Below are positions 6,305 to 10,677 of a stretch of 10,677 bases of DNA, piece by piece. Under the pieces are notes generated by a model. It did no database searches, was not told where the DNA came from, and was given only the letters and a program-made list of their open reading frames with translations. The stretch spans positions 1 through 10,677 of the forward strand of contig CAAEIG010000099.1 of the NCBI GenBank assembly GCA_900755895.1, read 5' to 3'. Every line of letters starts with the position of its first letter. The stretch's first letter is position 1. The translations under genes were made by a program, and so were the position numbers. The DNA is from Clostridia bacterium (GTDB taxonomy: Bacteria > Bacillota > Clostridia > Oscillospirales > Acutalibacteraceae).

Positions 6305-6967
6305 TCATTCAAAGCAGGAATTGGTAGTTGATTTTATGTGGTTTTTAGCCCATGTAGAGAGGGTCTCGGGTCGCATCAGATAGAACTCTGTGCAGTCTCG
6401 ATCAGACACCTTTGTGGCCTGAAGCACCGTACACAACAGCCCGCTGTCGTTGGTCAGTAGCATAGACTCGATCACATCCAGATATCTCTTGGTTTCGATG
6501 TTATCGTAGTCTCGAATGCGCCGCTTACCGAGTGCCTCATCGTAGTTATGGACAATGCAGATAGCACAGCTTCCGAACCGTTCCATCGGATTTTCCTTGA
6601 GGAAGTCGAGGAGTGCATAGCGCAGAGGGCGTGTCAGAAACGCCTGATTATCCCTCTGGTTTCGCTTCGGTAGGATTGCAGGCACTGTGATTTTGAGCCA
6701 GTCATGGGTCTCATCGATCCGAATTCCAAGCAGATCAGCCACCTCACCGTAGAAGTGTGCGGTATCATCACGGACCGTTCGAGCTGTGAGATTTCGCAGG
6801 GAGACCGTGGAAACTTCAGCGTTACGAACCAGGCTGAACAGCTTCTGCTGGGGGTTGAACTGATCCATGCGCTCCAGATTATTGGCTATCTGGAAGAGTT
6901 CATGACTGATGCCGTCATAATCTGAAGCGACCTGGCGCATAACAAGGATATATTTGGGGTTTTCCAT
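6305..6967 (-). CDS. DUF6100-like protein with RusA-type acidic motif
   Basis: The 220-residue protein starts nine bases after the previous stop, with GAGG ahead of the ATG. I recognise it as resembling the DUF6100 family found in Clostridia mobile elements; no function is known to me. The N-terminal 80 residues are mainly helical. The C-terminal part (about 90-200) reads like a RusA-fold resolvase. A strand with CAICIVHNY (134-142) is followed by KRRIRDYDN (148-156), K160, D164 in YLDVIESML, and D174 in LTNDSGLL. In RusA the corresponding DxDN, Lys, Asp and final Asp bind the metal and cut Holliday junctions; here D153, D155, K160 and D174 line up with a one-residue shift at the Lys. The inference is a nuclease or a nucleic-acid-binding derivative that acts on branched DNA during transfer or integration. 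There is no signal peptide or membrane segment. Confidence 0.78.
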   Translation of the reverse strand: MENPKYILVMRQVASDYDGISHELFQIANNLERMDQFNPQQKLFSLVRNAEVSTVSLRNLTARTVRDDTAHFYGEVADLLGIRIDETHDWLKITVPAILPKRNQRDNQAFLTRPLRYALLDFLKENPMERFGSCAICIVHNYDEALGKRRIRDYDNIETKRYLDVIESMLLTNDSGLLCTVLQATKVSDRDCTEFYLMRPETLSTWAKNHIKSTTNSCFE

Positions 6968-6976
6968 CGTGTAACC

Positions 6977-7507
6977 TCACATCTTATAGATTTGCTCAAC
7001 ACCATTCGGGCCGACTAAGATGCCATAATCGTTGACCAGTCTGGGCTCTGCCTCATCCAGAGTGCTCAGATCATCAACAACGATCAGGCGGACTGTCGCT
7101 TCCGCAACCACGGTGCGAGCTGCATTGATTGCAGGGATATTCTGCTTACTGCCAGGGATCAGGTCATAATCCTTGGCCGCAGAAGAGAACGATAAAATAG
7201 CCGGAGGGTCGCTTGCGCAGAAGTCCAGCACATTGTCTCGCATTTTGATGAATGCCCAGAATACCATGACAGATTCAAGGGTCTTTCCGTGGTCCAGCGA
7301 GTACCTACTTGTGGCAAGGAATTGGCCGTCCGGCGAAAAGTAGGCCAGACCCTCTCGCCGGAGTCGTGCGAGGATCTGGCCATAGGAACGATTGCTCAAA
7401 TGATTGAAGAGCAACCGCATTTGTCGCTGTTCAACGACCCCGAAGATGGTCAGCAGCCGAATGATAAAGGCCACTTCTCGATCTCGGGCAGCATATGCAA
7501 ACTTCAT
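6977..7507 (-). CDS. Small winged-helix protein (DUF5697-like)
   Basis: The product is 176 residues, with AAAGGAG a few bases ahead of ATG 7507, one of the best ribosome sites in the window. Residues 8-70 look like a winged helix: REVAFIIRLLTIFGVVEQRQMRLLF (first helices), SYGQILARLRREGL (recognition helix region, 41-54), then strands with YFSPDGQFLATS as the wing. About 80-145 has a helix WAFIKMRDNVLDF followed by strand-rich segments (PAILSFSSAAKDYDLI, VRLIVVDD). This is like DUF5697 proteins of Firmicutes mobile elements, which I recall only loosely. It has no membrane segment, so it is probably a cytoplasmic DNA-binding regulator. Its start lies just downstream of the repeated motifs at 7538-7574, which could be its own operator. 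It is followed closely by the DUF6100-like gene. Confidence 0.75.
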   Translation of the reverse strand: MKFAYAARDREVAFIIRLLTIFGVVEQRQMRLLFNHLSNRSYGQILARLRREGLAYFSPDGQFLATSRYSLDHGKTLESVMVFWAFIKMRDNVLDFCASDPPAILSFSSAAKDYDLIPGSKQNIPAINAARTVVAEATVRLIVVDDLSTLDEAEPRLVNDYGILVGPNGVEQIYKM

Positions 7508-7537
7508 TTTGCTCTCCTTTGTGTAGACTTAGGAAAC

Positions 7538-7550
7538 CGCATAGTGTAAA
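7538..7550. repeat. Repeated motif cgcatARtgtaRA, copy 1
   Basis: The plus strand reads cgcatagtgtaaa, which matches 11 of 13 bases with cgcataatgtaga at 7566-7578. Both lie in the 101-base gap upstream of the small winged-helix gene. A third, inverted copy of the nine-base core is at 7620-7628. Possible operator half. Confidence 0.55.
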
Positions 7551-7565
7551 AGATCTTTGCTGTTA

Positions 7566-7578
7566 CGCATAATGTAGA
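7566..7578. repeat. Repeated motif cgcatARtgtaRA, copy 2
   Basis: This is the second copy, 28 bases from the first. Its core cgcataatg is a perfect inverted match to cattatgcg at 7620-7628, in the last codons of virB4. It overlaps a shorter direct repeat, TACATTA on the minus strand, seen again 11 bases away at 7581-7587. Confidence 0.55.
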
Positions 7579-7608
7579 GCTAATGTAAACGACATTCGTG
7601 GTGTGTTT

Positions 7609-10551
7609 TCATAAGTCAGCATTATGCGCATTTTGAGCCATCTTTTCCTGGAGGATTTGATTGAGCTCCATGCGGTCTGTAGTGATCAACTGCTTCTCCA
7701 GAGGGGAAGCTTTGAAGGAAACAGTGATGTGGTTGGAGTTTGTTGAGATTAGGCCCTGGCCGCGCTCAAAACGGGTAATCGACATGATCTCAGCATCCGA
7801 CAGGTGGAGGATGCTCTGCACTCTTCGGGCTTCATCGTCCTCCAGATTCAAAATGATCTTCGTCTTGGCAACATTCAGGATGCCTTTGCCAAATCGGCTC
7901 CTGTCAAGGTCGCCGATATCCTGCGTAGCTGCAACAGCTGCGCCGCCATAGCCACGGATGATTTTGAAGATTTCTTGGACCCATTCTCCGGCCAGCGCCT
8001 TTGCATTATTCGGGTTACTGGTATCGTCGTCTCCGATCAGCTCCCACGCCTCATCAATGAAGATGGCTTTCTCCTTGGTGCGATCCTCCTTTGCCTTATC
8101 CCATACATAGTCCAGAGCAACGAACATGCCCACAGGGAGCAGCTCGCCTGTAAGCTCAGAGATGTCCAGTACGGTATAGAGGTTATCAAGTTGGACATTG
8201 GTGTGTTGGTTGAAGGCCTTCGCAGAGCCGTTGACAAGACGATTGAGAATGTTGCCCATGCGCTTCGTTTCCGGAGACTCCATAAGGATCTCATAGACAT
8301 CTCCCAGCAGGGGCATCTCGCGATACCGATCCGGGTGGTCTGGGTCGATCAGCGACTCGTTGTTGTGCGTGATTCCTTTTTTTGCATAGGTTCGAATCAG
8401 AGCCTCATCCAGAAGCTGACGCTCTTCATGGTTGATATCGGGGATCAACAGAGAGAAGAAGATGTGCAGCTGTTGGATCTTTTTTGCCAGAATGGAGTTC
8501 TCATTGACAACGCCATCTATCAGCTGATTGGCGCTCAAGTCTTGCTTACGGATCTCACAGACATTGATGCACTGCTTGGAGGCAGGGCTTATGGAGATAA
8601 ACTCACCTCCGATATTGTTGCATGCGCGCAGGAACTCATGTCCCTTCAGAGGAGCGATAATGAATACCTGCGTGCTTTTACGCCTCATGCGCAAAGCGAT
8701 CAGCTGGAGCGTGAAGGTCTTACCTGCGCCGCTTGTTCCAAGAAGTACCATATTGGCGTTTTTGTAAACCCGGCTATTGAAGATATCCACGATGACCAGG
8801 CTGTTGTTATGCTGATTAACACCGAGCAAGATGCCATTCTCGTCACTCATCTCAAACGAGGTGAAGGGATAGCAACTGGCCGCAGAGGATGTCAGCATAT
8901 TGCGCTTGCTGGCCTCGAACAACTTCTTATCCAGCTTACAGAACGGAAGGATCGAGAGAAGCGCCTGTTCCTGCCTGAAGCGGCAGATACGAATGTCCAT
9001 ATCCTGTGAGATCATAAGGCGACGCACTTCAGAGATGCGCCACTCCAGGTTTTCCAGAGTATCTGCAGTAACCGTGACCAGGGTGTTGCAGTAGTAGAAG
9101 TCCTCGTAGTTCGCAAGACCTTCCTTCAGGAAGTATCCGGATCGAATGGCGCTTTCGAAATCATCGAAGTCCGTATTCGTGTCCGATGTATCCTTGAGTC
9201 GGCTGCGGTTAATTCGGATCTGCTGACCCAGCTTAGCCTGGATACGCTCTTTTGGTTCGCGGGAAAAGAAAAAGTCCACATCGATGCCTTCGCCCGCATT
9301 GACGAGAATGCTCGTCCAACCGGCGACCACTCGGGGGTTATACCCGTCAGAGGGTACGATCAGATATGCATGATAGACACCATCCATGACGACATAGGAC
9401 CCACGGGTCAGGTCAATGGACTCAGGTGCCAGCACACTTTTGAGTGGTACAGGAACCGAAATGTCGGTGTCCTTCCGCGCTGCCTGCAGTTCACGGACCC
9501 GCTTCTCAACCGGCTTCACTTCGCAGGTGGCACGATTGAAAATGGTGTAGAGGACTTCCATAAGGAAGATGTTCTCATCCTCATGAGCGACAACGGCATT
9601 GTCACAGTGCAGAAAGTACTGACGCGCTGTTTGAACAGCGGTCTCCAGTGCAGATACAATCTCTGCGTATTCCGGCTTACGATTGGTGACTGCCTCATAC
9701 TCAAAGATGACGAGGAAGCGTCGCGTGATGGCCTCACGGGAACCGATCGTCTGGATTAGATGGTAGTAGTCCAGTTGGAGATCCCGGCACTTGGGATTAT
9801 CCTCTGCCTCCATTTCACGCTCAATGGTATTGAGGTGCTTGCCGATATCGGCCTTTTTTGTCAGCACTTTGATTTGGACCTTTACAGGAGAAATCTTCAT
9901 CCAACTTGCGAAGCTGGCGACGATGTTCTTCTGCTCGGAAATGTTACGGAGCAAGAAGTTGATCGGCTCCACCTCGATCACACGGAGATAGCGACCATCT
10001 GTAGTCTCGATAATGCCGTTTCGGATATCTCTGACCGGGATGAAGTCCTCTGCGTGGAGAGGCTGCTTTTTCTTTGCAACTGATGATTTGTGCTTGCTTG
10101 CTTTATGGGGTTTCTTCACAGGTTTGCGCTTTTTCCGCTTCTTGGGTTTCTCCTTGATCTTGATCCCTAACTGTTCGGGCGGCTTAGGTGCCGACATTCC
10201 CGACACAGCCTTCATTGGTTTTTCAGGTACCTCTGGAACCGGAGTGTCTGATCGGTATAGTGTCCTGCGATGGATGAGCCAACGCACCCAGTTAACAGCG
10301 AACTCAGAAAGCGAATCACCTTCAAATCCAATCACACCAAAGATTCCAAGTGGCAGAGACACCAAGCACAAAATGATGATCCGTGTAGTAAGGGAAAAGG
10401 GCAACTTGATAATGGGGACACCTGTTAATAAGACGAGCACGCAAGCTTCAATCGCATTGCGTGCTCGAATCATGCCGCCAAATAAGCGCCCACTTGTGAG
10501 AAAGTTTGGTGGGATATAGTAGACATCCCGATCTTCATTCGGTTTGCTCAT
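7609..10551 (-). CDS. virB4: PrgI-VirB4 fusion: conjugation channel membrane domain joined to VirB4 ATPase
   Basis: At 980 residues this is longer than a usual VirB4 (about 800) because a membrane domain precedes the ATPase. Residues 1-100 match the PrgI-type pattern: YYIPPNF (11-17), GRLFGGMIRARN, two hydrophobic helices at about 34-51 and 56-76, and FEGDSLSEF. A very basic linker, rich in Lys, Pro and Arg, runs from about 131 to 163. The VirB4 part begins about 168 and has Walker A GTSGAGKT (605-612), Walker B AIFIDEAW (829-836), and the late motif GYGGAAVAATQDIGDL (867-882). The stretch after Walker A reads IIAPLKGHEF (631-640), where many VirB4 proteins have a DPE motif. The protein powers assembly of, and substrate movement through, the mating channel at the membrane. 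Start ATG 10551 has GAGG seven bases upstream and overlaps the preceding stop as ATGA. Confidence 0.95.
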   Translation of the reverse strand: MSKPNEDRDVYYIPPNFLTSGRLFGGMIRARNAIEACVLVLLTGVPIIKLPFSLTTRIIILCLVSLPLGIFGVIGFEGDSLSEFAVNWVRWLIHRRTLYRSDTPVPEVPEKPMKAVSGMSAPKPPEQLGIKIKEKPKKRKKRKPVKKPHKASKHKSSVAKKKQPLHAEDFIPVRDIRNGIIETTDGRYLRVIEVEPINFLLRNISEQKNIVASFASWMKISPVKVQIKVLTKKADIGKHLNTIEREMEAEDNPKCRDLQLDYYHLIQTIGSREAITRRFLVIFEYEAVTNRKPEYAEIVSALETAVQTARQYFLHCDNAVVAHEDENIFLMEVLYTIFNRATCEVKPVEKRVRELQAARKDTDISVPVPLKSVLAPESIDLTRGSYVVMDGVYHAYLIVPSDGYNPRVVAGWTSILVNAGEGIDVDFFFSREPKERIQAKLGQQIRINRSRLKDTSDTNTDFDDFESAIRSGYFLKEGLANYEDFYYCNTLVTVTADTLENLEWRISEVRRLMISQDMDIRICRFRQEQALLSILPFCKLDKKLFEASKRNMLTSSAASCYPFTSFEMSDENGILLGVNQHNNSLVIVDIFNSRVYKNANMVLLGTSGAGKTFTLQLIALRMRRKSTQVFIIAPLKGHEFLRACNNIGGEFISISPASKQCINVCEIRKQDLSANQLIDGVVNENSILAKKIQQLHIFFSLLIPDINHEERQLLDEALIRTYAKKGITHNNESLIDPDHPDRYREMPLLGDVYEILMESPETKRMGNILNRLVNGSAKAFNQHTNVQLDNLYTVLDISELTGELLPVGMFVALDYVWDKAKEDRTKEKAIFIDEAWELIGDDDTSNPNNAKALAGEWVQEIFKIIRGYGGAAVAATQDIGDLDRSRFGKGILNVAKTKIILNLEDDEARRVQSILHLSDAEIMSITRFERGQGLISTNSNHITVSFKASPLEKQLITTDRMELNQILQEKMAQNAHNADL
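7620..7628. repeat. Inverted copy of the cgcataatg core
   Basis: The plus strand reads cattatgcg, the reverse complement of 7566-7574, with 45 bases between the arms. It falls within the coding end of virB4. In RNA the two arms could form a 9-bp stem, but no run of T follows, so it does not look like a terminator. Confidence 0.45.
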
Positions 10552-10677
10552 ATTTGGCCTCTATTCTGTTGCCAGTTACCGATGATCCAAAACGGCCCAC
10601 CGGATCCAGCGCGCTTACTAGCTTCGTTGAGGATAATGGACATATCCCAACTCTTCTCGGAGCGCTTATAACTGGAA
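10548..10677 (-). CDS. Unidentified conjugation gene, C-terminal end only
   Basis: The minus strand is open from the right edge through 42 codons and stops at TGA 10550-10548, overlapping the virB4 start as ATGA. The visible tail includes SYKRSEKSWDMSII, SKRAGSGGPFWIIG and a final NWQQNRGQI. Another frame closes at once with TAA, and the ATGA junction supports this one. In related elements a VirB6-like or other small channel protein precedes PrgI and VirB4, so a mating-channel component is likely by position. The tail itself is not recognised. Confidence 0.6.
   Translation of the reverse strand, partial: SSYKRSEKSWDMSIILNEASKRAGSGGPFWIIGNWQQNRGQI

Noticed and set aside
7620..7628. Inverted repeat at the virB4 end as an intrinsic terminator
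   Set aside because: The loop would be 45 bases and no T-run follows the second arm on the transcribed strand.
7804..9009. Plus-strand open frame of 401 codons opposite virB4
   Set aside because: The minus-strand VirB4 motifs (Walker A and B) lie across the same bases, and the antisense product shows no family pattern.

Overview
The window is an internal piece of an integrative conjugative element (or a conjugative plasmid) of a Gram-positive host. The most likely host is a gut-type Clostridia such as an Oscillospiraceae or Lachnospiraceae relative. This rests on an FATA-type conjugation set (a PrgI-type membrane domain with VirB4, and a VirD4 coupling ATPase), Shine-Dalgarno sequences of the AGGAGG type, a sortase-like secreted protein and a moderate base composition. 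The genus cannot be fixed from the sequence. Relaxase, integrase, cell-wall hydrolase and element ends are not in the window.

Every supported gene lies on the minus strand, so the biological order runs from the right edge to the left edge. It starts with the last 42 codons of an unidentified gene. Next is a 980-residue protein joining a PrgI-like membrane domain to a VirB4 ATPase; its start overlaps the upstream stop by ATGA. After a 101-base gap with repeated short motifs come a small winged-helix protein and a DUF6100-like protein whose acidic motif resembles the RusA nuclease. A 194-base gap follows, holding a 20-bp direct repeat, a hairpin followed by six T, a three-copy short repeat and a dyad. 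The second block is a 380-residue winged-helix protein, the VirD4 coupling protein (32-base overlap), an S1/OB-fold protein, a small YbjN/secretion-chaperone-like protein, a secreted one-pass membrane protein, and the N-terminal part of a probable sortase cut by the left edge.

VirB4 would drive assembly of, and transport through, the mating channel, while VirD4 would bring the DNA-relaxase complex to it. The two winged-helix proteins and the two structured intergenic regions are the probable control layer. The secreted membrane protein and the sortase-like protein form a translationally coupled surface module. The least described parts are the DUF6100/RusA-like protein, the S1-domain protein, the YbjN-like protein and the intergenic leader at 6111-6304. 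No CRISPR array, tRNA, rRNA or insertion sequence was seen. No non-coding stretch exceeds 200 bases.
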